The notes under the pieces are model-generated. The model was not told the DNA's origin and did no database searches. It was given only the letters and a program-made list of their open reading frames with translations. From Dendrobium chrysotoxum (Eukaryota; Streptophyta; Magnoliopsida; Asparagales; Orchidaceae), in assembly GCA_019925795.1 (NCBI GenBank), contig CM034310.1, positions 8,842,869 to 8,906,868 of the forward strand: a stretch of DNA of 64,000 bases, given 5' to 3'. A program made the translations under genes and the position numbers. Shown piece after piece: positions 12,569 through 22,320 of this stretch; position 1 is the first letter of the stretch; each line of letters opens with the position of its first letter.

Positions 12569-14030
12569 GCTGAATCAAGTAATAAAGTGATGAAATAGAG
12601 TGTTGTACCCACAAGGAAGAGTTTTGCTTCCTTGTAATAAACTGGTACTTTTTAATCTAATTGCATAAGTTATCCTACTAAAATAAAAATGATATCTTTG
12701 AGTTCTTACCAACGAAAAAAAGAAATAAGTAAATTAGTGATACAGTTTTAATAAAATATTTTGGATTGATGCATGTAAATATCATATTTTTTCCTAATGA
12801 TACTCCTAATTTAAGTTGTGGATCAGAGCAATGCATCCCTTAATTTCTATCAAGTTTATACGGATGCAAAGGATATTTACTGACCTCTTGTAGTTTTAAT
12901 ATCTCTATAGAACCTAGAATTTTTAAACATCCTATGTCTAAGCATACCAATATTCTATCACAATACACCTGATTATTCTTATATTACTCCATCGAGGCTA
13001 TACATCACACTAAGTTTTAACTACACGCATAGCCATTATATCCATTAAACAACAAATGGAATATATTGAAAACATCCATAAATTCTTTATAGCATAAGAG
13101 TCTATATTAGTACTTAATATGCCATTTACATCATCAATCCAAAATATGAGATCCAACTAGACATAAAAGAAATTACAAGTAAACTCATTTTTATTATATT
13201 CATAGAAGAATCAAAGTATAAGAGAAGTAGTGGAATTTTATCACCAGGAAGGATCAAAGTTTCTTCTCTACACTCCATCTTCCTCTACATATAGAGTTAC
13301 TTATATAAACACAGGCTAAACTCTCCCAAAGATTATATCGTGCACCTCCTTAACCTCTCATAAATTTTACTCTAAGAGGGTACTAGAGAAGTACACTAGA
13401 AATGTACTAAATTTTACTCAAGTGATCGAACTCCTTTACAAACAAAATAACACATCTATTTATAAGAAAACATAAAAATGACCTCAAGCATCGTGGTGCT
13501 TGACAAAGTGGCACCGTGGCACTTAAAGTTGAACTAGCACCTCAACATTGATAGGTTTGCTCCACTGCAGTGCTTGATGATGTGGAATGGCTACTAATTG
13601 AACAAATAAGTCCTTTCACTATGTCAGTCGTAGCTCTGAGAAGTTATAACTACTAAGCCTTGATGCATTATAAATCTGAGTGTTATAGAGCCCATGTGGA
13701 GTTTTTGATACTAAGGCATTTAAATTATAGCATTGCGACATTTATTTTCCCGATAACCCGATGATGTCCAGCTGAATGTTCAACGTAGTAGTGCTTCTTG
13801 TGATAATGTTGCAGCACTCGTAAATAGAGAGGATGGTGTTTTAATGTCCACAAATAGCACTTTGACAGAATTGATTTCAACGCAGTGGCGTTGTTTTATC
13901 TGGTGTCATGGTGCTAAGTGATGCTTAGTATTTTTTTCATTTCTTAGTATTTTCTATTCAAAAATAGCTAAAATAACATATTTTTATTGAAATTTAAATG
14001 TAATATATAATACATAATTTACACTTAACA
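12541..14030 (-). repeat. LTR of the inverted Athila-like element
   Basis: Read on the minus strand it starts TGTTAAGTGTAAATTATG at 14030 and ends near the microsatellite with the 'atcactttattacttgattc' region that matches the end of the + strand Athila LTR. It is similar in layout to 48800-50279. The gag remnant lies downstream (lower coordinates), while a polypurine-like tract lies upstream at 14031-14050, so this one LTR serves as 3' LTR for one internal region and 5' LTR for the next. Confidence 0.75.
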
Positions 14031-14080
14031 TGCACACTACTTCCTTAAAAATGGTGCAAAAAACTAGATGGCGTGCATTT
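14031..14080 (-). other. polypurine-like tract and flank next to the Athila LTR
   Basis: Minus strand reads TTTAAGGAAGTAGTGTGCA just before the LTR start, matching the position of the Athila polypurine tract. The rest is the short flank into which copia-2 inserted. Confidence 0.5.
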
Positions 14081-15349
14081 TAAAAGTTTAATGTAGGATG
14101 ATAAGCATAAGTGAACTATCCCAAGGCACACCAGGAGGGCAGATGAATTGGTAGTTTTAAAAACCCTACTAGAAAACCCAAAATTATTTTTGATTTTGGG
14201 ATTTTTAACAACTTAAAAATAACAACACTTATCTCGGAATGCAAAAGAAAATAATTTTATTAAAAAATACAATAATGATGATTATATTCTAGTCAATACA
14301 ATAAAGTATCAATCATAGATTTTTAATAAGCAATTATCACATAAACAAAATATAGAAAATATAAAGTGCAAAAATTAAAAACTAGAAAGAACATACCAAA
14401 AATTTTATAGTGGTTCGGTCAAACAATCACCGGCGTCCACTCCCTAGAGTCTCTCTTTGAGTATTGCACTAAACTTTAGTGTCTCTCCTTACCCCCCACA
14501 GCTAGGTAGAGAAGCCTTTAAAATCTTTTTACAAACCTGATGCAGAGGAGAACCTTGACCTCCTTTCTCACCCTCCTAATGACGGTAGAGAACCTTAACC
14601 TCCTTTCTCACCCTCATTGTGATGGCGGAGAACCTGGACCTCCTTTCTCACCCTCCCAGTGATGGCAGTGAACTTGAACCTACTTTCTCACCCTCCTAGT
14701 GAAGGCAATGAATCTCAATGGTCTTTGAGCTGAAGAACTTCTTCCCATAGCCACCAAGAGGAAATAAGGTAAGTCACTTGCTCGGAGTAACCATGTGAAC
14801 CCTTCACACTACTTCTCCCCCCTAACACACAAGCTCTCCATTTCTTCTTCCCAAGCCCTCCAAGATTTCTTCTCCAAGCTCTCTCTCTAGAACACTCAGC
14901 TGCGAAAGACTTGAAATAAGTTTATTAAGAGAGATTAAATACAAGGATTTATAAAAAGCCCTAGAATTTAATTCTATCGACAATAATCTTATAGTATGAT
15001 CCAAGATCATACAGTATGATTAATTCAAATAACCTTATTATTACTGTAAGAAGTACAATACACTAAACGACCAGTTCAACTGATTGAGCTGATCATTTAG
15101 TAGGCTATAAAGCATCATCTGGTATGATTAGTTCAAATAACTTGGAGTATTGTCCCGTATAATTGGCAGTAATATAAATACCATTCCATATAGAAATCAA
15201 GTCATACAATATGATTGGCTCCAATCATCTTATACAATCCAATTGGACCAATTAGTCAAAATTATTTCCCTAATTATAGGATTAATTTAATCAAAATTTA
15301 ATTACATCATAAATTATGATGCCTATCATATTATATAATAAGTATAAAT
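14081..15349 (-). repeat. copia-2 3' LTR, first part (R/U5 side)
   Basis: Aligns with 46479-47600, the other LTR. Near the edge is the Sirevirus-type box 'caggagggcagatgaattgg', which reads ACCAATTCACCC-like in LTR orientation. It holds the 40-bp repeat (starts at about 14561, 14601, 14641, 14681) and a TATA-like TTTATAAA near 14948. Diverged GTAC palindromes follow at 14990-15240. The LTR is cut at 15349/26172 by copia-1. Confidence 0.8.
14561..14710 (-). repeat. 40-bp tandem repeat (stem-loop units) in the copia-2 LTR
   Basis: Four units each beginning TCCTTTCTCACCCTC-like, spaced exactly 40 bp, in the transcribed part of the LTR. The partner LTR has the same array at about 46950-47110. 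Homologous to the 39-bp array of copia-3. Confidence 0.85.
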
Positions 15350-16122
15350 TGAAAGTACGAGATACGCCAAGAGGGGGGGTGAATTGGTATTTTAAAAATT
15401 TAGCCCTACACAAGAGTTTTAATTTTTTTTGTATTTTCAAAACATAATTTAACGACTAATGTGCAGAAGCAAATACAACGTTCACAACGATAAAATTGAT
15501 AGTTCAATTTAGATTTTACACTACAATATTTAAATACTGATTTTTCACCGAGCAATTAAAACGCACAAATTTAAAGCATGAAAAGTAAAGTACGGTAAAC
15601 AGGAAAAAACACACCAGAGATTTTTATAGTGGTTCGGTCACTTGACCTACGTCCACTCCCCGGAGTCCTCTACTCCGGGATTTGCACTAGTAAAAGTTGA
15701 CTCTCCTTTTGCCCCCACAGCAAGGCGGAGAAGCCTTTACAATACTCACTTTCACCTCCCTCGGTGCGGCGGAATACCAAACGCTATGTCACCCTCCTGG
15801 TGACGGCAGCGGACCTTCTCCTTTTTCTCCCTCCTGGAGATGGCAGAGTACCTTGGCGATGTTGATCTTGAAGTGACTCTTCCCTTGAGAACTTTCTTGA
15901 AGCTTCCAAAGCCACAAGAGGAGCAAAGCATGCAGCTAGCTTAGAGCCACCGTGTGATCCCCTCACACTACTTCTCTCTCACGCTCAAGCTCACCTTCAC
16001 CTTCCTCTCTCAAGCTCTAGATCTCTCCAAAAACATCTCTCTACCGAATCCCCTTCTTTTTCCTCCAAGCCTCTCACAGCAAAGGATTGATCAACAACTC
16101 CCTAAAGAAAATTTTAAGTTAT

Positions 16123-16130
16123 TTTTATAT
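16123..16130 (-). promoter_or_regulatory. TATA-like box of the copia-1 LTR promoter (3' LTR copy)
   Basis: Minus strand ATATAAAA, 46 bp downstream of the nearest palindrome. The same box lies at about 24969-24977 in the other LTR. Position between the palindrome array and the transcribed repeat region supports it as the core promoter; the transcription start itself is inferred. Confidence 0.6.
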
Positions 16131-16173
16131 CAGGCTATAGAAAACCCTAAAAGTTTCAACTTTTGCGTTTCTG

Positions 16174-17012
16174 TTCGTACAGTACGATTTATAATCGTAC
16201 AGTACGATCAGTTCAATTACAGCTCCGTCCAATACGAGTACAGACGAACAGGTATCGAATTTTATTCATATCGTACAGTACGATATGTACATCGTACAGG
16301 ATGATACTGTTGATTCGTACTGTTCGTACGGCATGAACTGTGGGACGAACCTCGGGACGAAAGAACTCGTCTCTGTCAGTCGTCTAGCACTCATTGAATC
16401 GTACAGTACGAATAGTATTTTTCATGATATCGTCCTGTATGATAAGAATATCGTCCAGGACGAATAGTACAAAAATTCTTGGGATCGTCTGGTACGATCG
16501 CTGGGACGAAGGAAATTGTCTCTGATAATCGTCCAGCACTCCACCAGTCGTACTGTACGATCAGTTCATTTCTTGATATCGTCCTGTACGATATGAATAT
16601 CGTCCAGGACGAACAGAACAAAAAACCTTGGTTTCGTCTGGTGCGATCTCTGGGATGAATGAAATCGTCTCTGTAAGTCGTACAGTACGATATATTATCG
16701 TACAGTATGATCTACATATAAAATAGAAACCAACGTTTATTTCCTGATTAGGGAGATAATTTTGGCAAGTTTTAATTAATCGTACAGTACGAACTGTATC
16801 GTACAGTACGATCAGTTCAGAAAATTAAATTCAAAAACTTACCAAACTTATTCTGGCGGCTAGGGTTTCACAATTACATATTATCGTACAGTACGATATG
16901 TATCGTACAGTATGATAAGTTTATAAACTTAATCATTCAAAAATTAGCTGTTAGCCTGAGTATTTTTAATTAATCGTACAGTACGATTCTAGGTCGTACA
17001 GTGCGATGTGCT
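16174..17012. promoter_or_regulatory. U3 array of GTAC palindromes (3' LTR of copia-1)
   Basis: Exact cores CGTACAGTACGA (or its complement) start near 16176, 16196, 16272, 16399, 16551, 16678, 16781, 16800, 16884 and 16975, with one-base variants at 16698, 16904 and 16994. Several form pairs 19-20 bp apart. Many further half sites (TCGTCC, GGACGA) lie between 16300 and 16660. CGTAC is the core bound by SBP-box proteins in plants; binding here is inference. Confidence 0.85.
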
Positions 17013-17323
17013 TAAAAAAAATTAATCATTTTAAAAGAAAATTCTCCCCCTGTGTGTGTGCATGGTTGCTCCTTTCACATGCATGCTTCTGTGGCAGACT
17101 CAAAAAAGAAAAAAAAATAAAGAAATAAAAATTACAGACTCTTCAACATCCTATTCTGCCCGATTTGAGTCTCCAGCAATCTTTAGCAGTGTGCATCTGA
17201 CCTGAAATATTAGTGCTCATATACAAAGATTAAACATTTGTAATCTAACGGAAGTCTATATGTACTCAGTAAGTATTAGTTGTCACCATCAAAATTAAGT
17301 GCTCGGGATCCTGGATTTCAACA

Positions 17324-17337
17324 ATCTCCCCCTTTTT
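17324..17337 (-). other. primary polypurine tract of copia-1
   Basis: Minus strand AAAAAGGGGGAGAT directly abuts the 3' LTR start, the normal site for plus-strand DNA priming. Confidence 0.9.
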
Positions 17338-17661
17338 GATGGTGTCAAATAATATTTTCTGATGGACAGATGTTCTGACTTCTTTAGCTCCCCCTCAGAA
17401 GAGTAGCTTATTAATTTTTAAATAGGAGGAGAAGAAGCAAATTTTTTTGTTTTTTTTTATTATTATAACATAAATAAAATAATAAGATAAAAAAAACAAA
17501 TGTAGTGAGAACATAAACAACCAATAGCATTTAATAGTAAGAAAAAATATAATACATAATACACAGAAAAGTCTCCCCCTTTTGACAGAACCAAAAAGGG
17601 AAGAAAAAGAAAAAAATAAGTATACTGATAACAAATAGAAAACAGAAACATCTACAACAAC
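17338..17661 (-). other. 3' spacer of copia-1 with extra polypurine tracts
   Basis: Holds two more G-rich purine runs on the minus strand, at 17386-17395 (AGGGGGAGCT) and 17571-17586 (AAAAGGGGGAGAC region). Repeated polypurine tracts before the 3' LTR are a reported Sirevirus trait. Low-complexity ORFs at 17395-17651 are not genes. Confidence 0.75.
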
Positions 17662-18594
17662 CTAAAAATCTGGATCCTGATCCGGAGGTGGTGGTGGAGG
17701 GTCGGGAAACAGCTGGTGGTACTGATGAAGGGAGGCGAACTGGTGATCGATCGATGTGAAGCGCTCCCTAAACCATTTCATATCTGTGTCATGCTCCTAA
17801 TGTTGCTGAGCAATGTGGGCATCCAACCGAGTCTCCAGACGATCAAGTCGTCGAATAATGTCGTCGTAAGGGTATTTTGCATCTAGAATGTAGCCTATGA
17901 CATGCCCTAAAGCAAGGTTCAGTTTACGACGGGCACCGGGATATCGAAAGGCAGACAAGGTATGAATGTAGTCAAACACCATTTAGGCTTCATTGAATTT
18001 TGTGCCATACATAATGAGATAGGTGACGACAGAAAGTAGGGGAGTAATATGGATGCGATCTCCAGCTTTAGGTATAATAGATGTGCGTAGGACATGCTGG
18101 ATAACACGGGCATTTTGATTTAAGGTTTGGACCAGGGGTAGGTGTTGATTTGAGGGGACATCTCTAAGGGTCATATTTACTGACGTCCAATCATAGTCAT
18201 GGGAGATCATGGATTGGGGACGAGGGCCGTCAGTGGACAGCCCGATGTGCTCAGCAATATCGTTGACGGTGATAACGACATTCTGTTTACAGACATAAGA
18301 TGTGAAGGTAGTGTTTTCAAGGTTGACTCGGATATTTGCAAAAAACTCAAACAAGAGTTCGGAGTGAAATGGAAAAGCAAGAGTCAGAATGAATTGAAGG
18401 CTAGTGGAGGCGAACAGATTCATCACCTCAAAATTTAGGGCGGCCTGATTGAGCATGCGGGATGGAGTGAACTTTGCCTCCTTGATTTTGATATACGCTT
18501 TCTCATCCGCAGCGGAGAGAAAACGATCATCGAAGCGCCGAGAGGAGGAAGAGCTCCCGACGATCATACGACCGCGCTTACTGGACCCAGACAT
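17662..18594 (-). pseudogene. ORF3 of copia-1, extra protein downstream of pol
   Basis: One frame from ATG at 18594 to TAG at 17662-17664 (about 310 codons), interrupted by in-frame TAA (17983-17985) and TAG (17797-17799). The start MSGSSKRGR is chosen because copia-2 has a matching start (27914). The N-terminal body has RFLSAADEKAY, FTPSRMLNQAALNFEV and LFEFFANIR segments; the C-terminus has a short helical RLDRLETRLDAH and a proline run (PPPPPP). It resembles the widespread 'putative plant transposon protein' family seen behind pol in some plant retroelements. Function unknown; Sireviruses may carry an env-like ORF at this place, but I see no signal peptide or membrane segment. Confidence 0.7.
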
Positions 18595-18670
18595 TTTGGA
18601 AGAAAGGATTGGATGAGTGATGAAATTCAGAGGGATTGAAGGTGAGGAGAAATGGCAAAGAATCCCTCCC

Positions 18671-19130
18671 ATTTTATAGAATTTAAGGGATATCGTACAG
18701 TACGATTGATCATCGTACAGTACGATATGCGCAATAATGTCGTCTGGATGACTTTTCAGAAAAGTGAGTCAAATCGTAGAGTATGATCAGTATCGTACTG
18801 TACGAACGTGACTGTAAGGCGTTCGTTCCAATGAGTCGTCTGAACGACTTTTGACCAAAAGTGTTCGTACAGTACGAACAGGTGTTCGTACAGTATGATA
18901 GGCAATAATGTTCGTACCGGTCGATTTAAATTCATCCTAATCCGTTTGACACGTGGATCGTACAGTACGATTGGTATGTCGTACAGTACGATGACCAATA
19001 ATTATTATTGTACAATACGATTGGTGAATCGTACAGTACGATAGGTATAAGACATGACAGATCTGGACCGTGAATGGGAATGGACAGCTGAGATTGGAGT
19101 GATTTGAACCTTATCGTACAGTACGATTGT
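18671..19130 (-). promoter_or_regulatory. candidate internal promoter of ORF3 (copia-1)
   Basis: Between the end of pol and ORF3 lie about eight GTAC palindromes (18692, 18713, 18793, 18863, 18884, 18957, 18979, 19029, 19113), several in pairs 20-22 bp apart, followed by a TATA box (minus-strand TATAAAAT, 18678-18671), 77 bp before the ORF3 ATG. The order palindromes-TATA-transcript copies that of the LTR U3. Copia-2 keeps the same arrangement with the same 77-bp spacing. Activity is inferred. Confidence 0.6.
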
Positions 19131-19263
19131 CAGAGAAGATCAAGGTTTGTGAGCAACATGGGAAGAGGATCAGGAATCCAATTTTTTTTCTTTTTTTTTT
19201 GTTTGTTTTTTTTTTAATTTTAACAAAAACAAAACAATCACAAACCATTTTTTTTTTGTTACA
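19131..19263 (-). other. spacer after pol with A/T homopolymer runs
   Basis: Contains several T runs of 8-12 bases (plus strand) between the RNaseH stop and the palindrome array. Nothing else seen. Confidence 0.7.
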
Positions 19264-20915
19264 TTAAGCGTGAATGTCTATGACACCTAATTTGGTTCGT
19301 AAAGTGCTAAACGTGTCATAACCTAATGGTTTTGTGAAAATGTCTGCCAATTGATCTTCAGTATCAATGTGGTGCAGTTCAATATCTCCTTTGGCTACAT
19401 GATCTCTAATGAAATGATGTCTAATGTCTATATGTTTGGTTCGTGAGTGTTGAATTGGATTTTTGGACATGCAAATTGCACTAGTGTTGTCACACATGAT
19501 CAGAATGGTTCCTACAGGTAGTCCTAGATCTACAAGCTGTTGTTTTAACCACAACACTTGTGCAATATAGCTACCTACCGCTATATATTCCGCTTCGGCT
19601 GTGGATAGGGCTACTGAATTTTGTTTCCTACTGGACCATGAAACTAATGATTGTCCAATGAATTGACAAGTGCCAGAAGTACTTTTTCTATCTACCTTAC
19701 ATCCTGCAAAGTCTGAATCTGAGTATCCTATGATTTTAAAAGAAGTGATGTGTCTAGGATACCAAATTCCTAAGTTCGGGGTGCCTAGAAGATATCTAAG
19801 AATTCTTTTGATAGTAGTCATGTGAGATTCTTTCGGGTCAGCTTGAAAACGGGCACAGAGACACACACTAAACATTATGTCTGGTCTACTGGCAGTCAGA
19901 TAAAGAAGCGATCCAATTATTCCCCTATACCTCTTTTGATCTACAGACTTCTCACTAGGATCTTTATCCAATTGAATATTAGAGCTCATGGGTGTATTCA
20001 TAGCCTTAGCATTGTCCATTTCATATTTTCTCAAAATATCATTGACGTACTTAGACTGGCTAAGAAACGTTCCACCTTCCGTTTATTTTACACTAAATCC
20101 AAGGAAGTAACTAATTTCACCCATCATGCTCATTTCAAACTCGTCGCTCATTGTTTTTGAAAATTCATTACATAGGTTTTTCTCTGTCGATCCGAATAAT
20201 ATGTCATCTACATAAATCTGAACAATGAGTACTTCAACTCCTACCTTCTTCAAAAATAAGGTGGTGTCCACACTGCCCTTTACAAAGCCTCTATCTAGTA
20301 GGAACGTACTAAGTCTTTCATACCAGGCTCTAGGTGCTTGTTTTAACCCGTACAGTGCCTTTTTCAGTTTGAACACGTGGTTTGGAAATTGTGAGTTTTC
20401 AAACCCCGGAGGTTGCTCCACATACACATCTTCCTTGATTACTCCATTCAGGAAGGCACTCTTTACATCCATTTGATACAGCTTAAAATCCCTAAAACAA
20501 GCAAAAGCTAACAGTACCCTGATGGCTTCTAGTCTAGCTACTGGAGCAAAGGTTTCTTCAAAATCTATTCCTTCAATTTGGTTATACCCCTTCGCTACTA
20601 ACCTAGCCTTGTTTCTTACTACTATTCCTGAGTCATTCATCTTACTTTTAAAGACCCACTTAGTTCCAACCACACTTTGCTCTTTAGGCCTTTTGACTAA
20701 CTCCCATACATCATTCCTAACAAATTGGTTCAACTCTTCTTGCATTGCTAGGATCCAAAATTCATCTCCTAAGGCTTGATCTATACTCGTGGGTTCAATC
20801 ATAGATATGAATGCAGAATGGCTAACCTCTTTCCTAAGTCCATGCCTAGTTTTTACCCCTTCTGATGGGTCTCCTAAGATCAGCTCTCTAGGATGACTAG
20901 AAGAAAATTTCCAAT
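19264..20915 (-). pseudogene. reverse transcriptase and RNaseH of copia-1
   Basis: RT begins near 20915 (EFWILAMQEELNQF follows) and carries KARLVAKGYNQIEGIDF, FAPVARLEAIR and KLYQMDVKSAFLNG; the catalytic YVDD is intact near 20203-20214. RNaseH/connection follows with ASRPDIMFSV, GYSDSDFAG, STAEAEYIA and a normal C-terminus at 19264. A single in-frame TAA at 20083-20085, at a conserved glutamine-like position in 'LGFSVK-TEGG', cuts RT from RNaseH; otherwise frame is kept from 22278 on. It would copy the RNA into DNA and remove the RNA strand in the virus-like particle. Confidence 0.9.
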
Positions 20916-22320
20916 CTTTAGGCAGATGTTCCTGAGGTTCCACTCTAGTCTCTATGGTAATTGTTTCTACTCCCCGTATAACCTCAACTTCTTCTTCTTC
21001 ATGATTAGGTTCAGAGGTCTTATTGGATTCATCAAATACCACATGAGTGGACTCTTCTACTACTAGGGTTCTCTTATTGAATATTCTATAGGCTTTACCT
21101 ACAGATGAGTAGCCTAGGAAAACCCCTTCATCAGATTTAGGATCGAACTTTCCTAAGGGTGACTTGCCATTGATTAGGATGAAGCATTTGCACCCGAAAA
21201 CGTGTAAGTGGGAAAGATTGGGTGTCCTACCCTTAAGCAACTCATAGGGTGTCTTATTAAGTTTGGATCTAACATTTATCCTATTTAATACATAGCATGC
21301 GGTATTTACTGCTTCTGCCCAAAAGTATCTAGGGAGAGTGTATTCAGCTAATATAGCCCTAGCAGCTTCAACTAAAGTTCTATTCTTTCTTTCTGCTATT
21401 CCATTTTGCTGAGGAGTTCTAGGGGCAGAGAAATTATGTTCTATTCCAACCTCTTTACAAAAAGATTCAAATTTATCATTCTCAAATTCCCCACCGTGAT
21501 CACTATGAATTGTTGAAATTTCACATCATAATTTCCTTTGAATCCAAGTGGAGAAAACTCTAAATTCTTCAAATGACTCACTCTTATGAGCTAGGAATTT
21601 CACTCAAGTAAACCTAGAGTAGTCATCTACTATTACAAACCCATACAACTTCCCTTCTAGGCTGGCTGTACTAACAGGTCCGAACAGGTCCATGTGGAGA
21701 GTTTCTAGTGGCCTAGTGGTGCTGATATCCTTGATTGCATGAAATGAAGATTTAACTTGTTTTCCTAATTGGCAAGCATCACAAAGATGGTCCTTAGTAA
21801 AGTCTAACTTTGGTATGCCTCTAACTAAGTCTTTCTGAGTAATGTTCCTAAGTGTTTTCATACTAGCATGGCATAGTCTCCTATGCCATAGCCAAGAGTC
21901 ATCTGCTATTGTTTTCAGACACAAAGAGTTTGAGGTTTCAATGCAGTTCAAGTCTAACATGTAAACATTGTTTATACATTTTCCTTCTAACACAAGTGAA
22001 TCATTTAAACTAATCATGCATTTGTTAGACAGAAATTTTATATCAAAGCCCTTGTCACATAGTTGACTTATACTTAAAAGATTGTGCTTTAAACCATCCA
22101 CTAAAAGTATATTCTCAATAATTAAATTTTTAGTATTTCCAATGATACCTGAGCCCACCACTTTTCTGGTGGTGTTGTCTCCCAAAGTTACCTTGCCTCC
22201 TAACCTAGCCTCCAGTGTCACGAACTGCTTCATGTCTCCAGTCATGTGTCTCGAGCAGCCACTGTCCAGGTACCACATGCTCTCACTAGGTCTTTTGTGA
22301 GAGCATCCCTACAATGTCAA
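20916..22320 (-). pseudogene. protease, GAG-pre-integrase and integrase of copia-1
   Basis: Starts after the gag UGA (22321-22323). Protease shows WYLDSGCSRHMTGD with the catalytic DSG; then the zinc-binding HHCC segment WHRRLCHASMK...CDACQLGK; then integrase with first aspartate in LHMDLFGP, the second in a SDHGGEF segment (~21500) and the glutamate in a QNG.AERKNR segment (~21400). In-frame stops: TAG about 22290, TGA 21601-21603 (a TGG tryptophan changed) and one TGA near 21524. The C-terminal part (HVFGCKCF, then LGYS) runs to about 20940. Confidence 0.9.

Larger units (their letters stand above)
15350..17323 (-). repeat. 3' LTR of copia-1
   Basis: In transcription order (descending): U3 with about ten exact TCGTACAGTACGA-type palindromes plus variants (17010-16170), TATA-like box ATATAAAA at 16130-16123, then R/U5 with the C-rich Sirevirus region, a short form of the stem-loop repeat near 15790-15850, and the end ...CACCCCCCCTCTTGGCG...TTTCA. 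ORFs at 15784-16621 are chance frames inside the LTR. Confidence 0.95.

Noticed and set aside
14076..14080. Target-site duplication of copia-2
   Set aside because: CATTT at the left edge and ATATT at 47965-47969 do not match; the duplication is either decayed or the ends are off by a few bases.
15784..16621. Small ORFs inside the copia-1 LTRs (also 24631-25523)
   Set aside because: They overlap promoter palindromes and LTR repeats, run on both strands, and break between the two LTR copies.
16174..17012. Palindrome arrays as a CRISPR-like array
   Set aside because: Spacing is irregular, repeats are in a plant retrotransposon LTR with variable copies, and there is no cas context; a regulatory array fits better.
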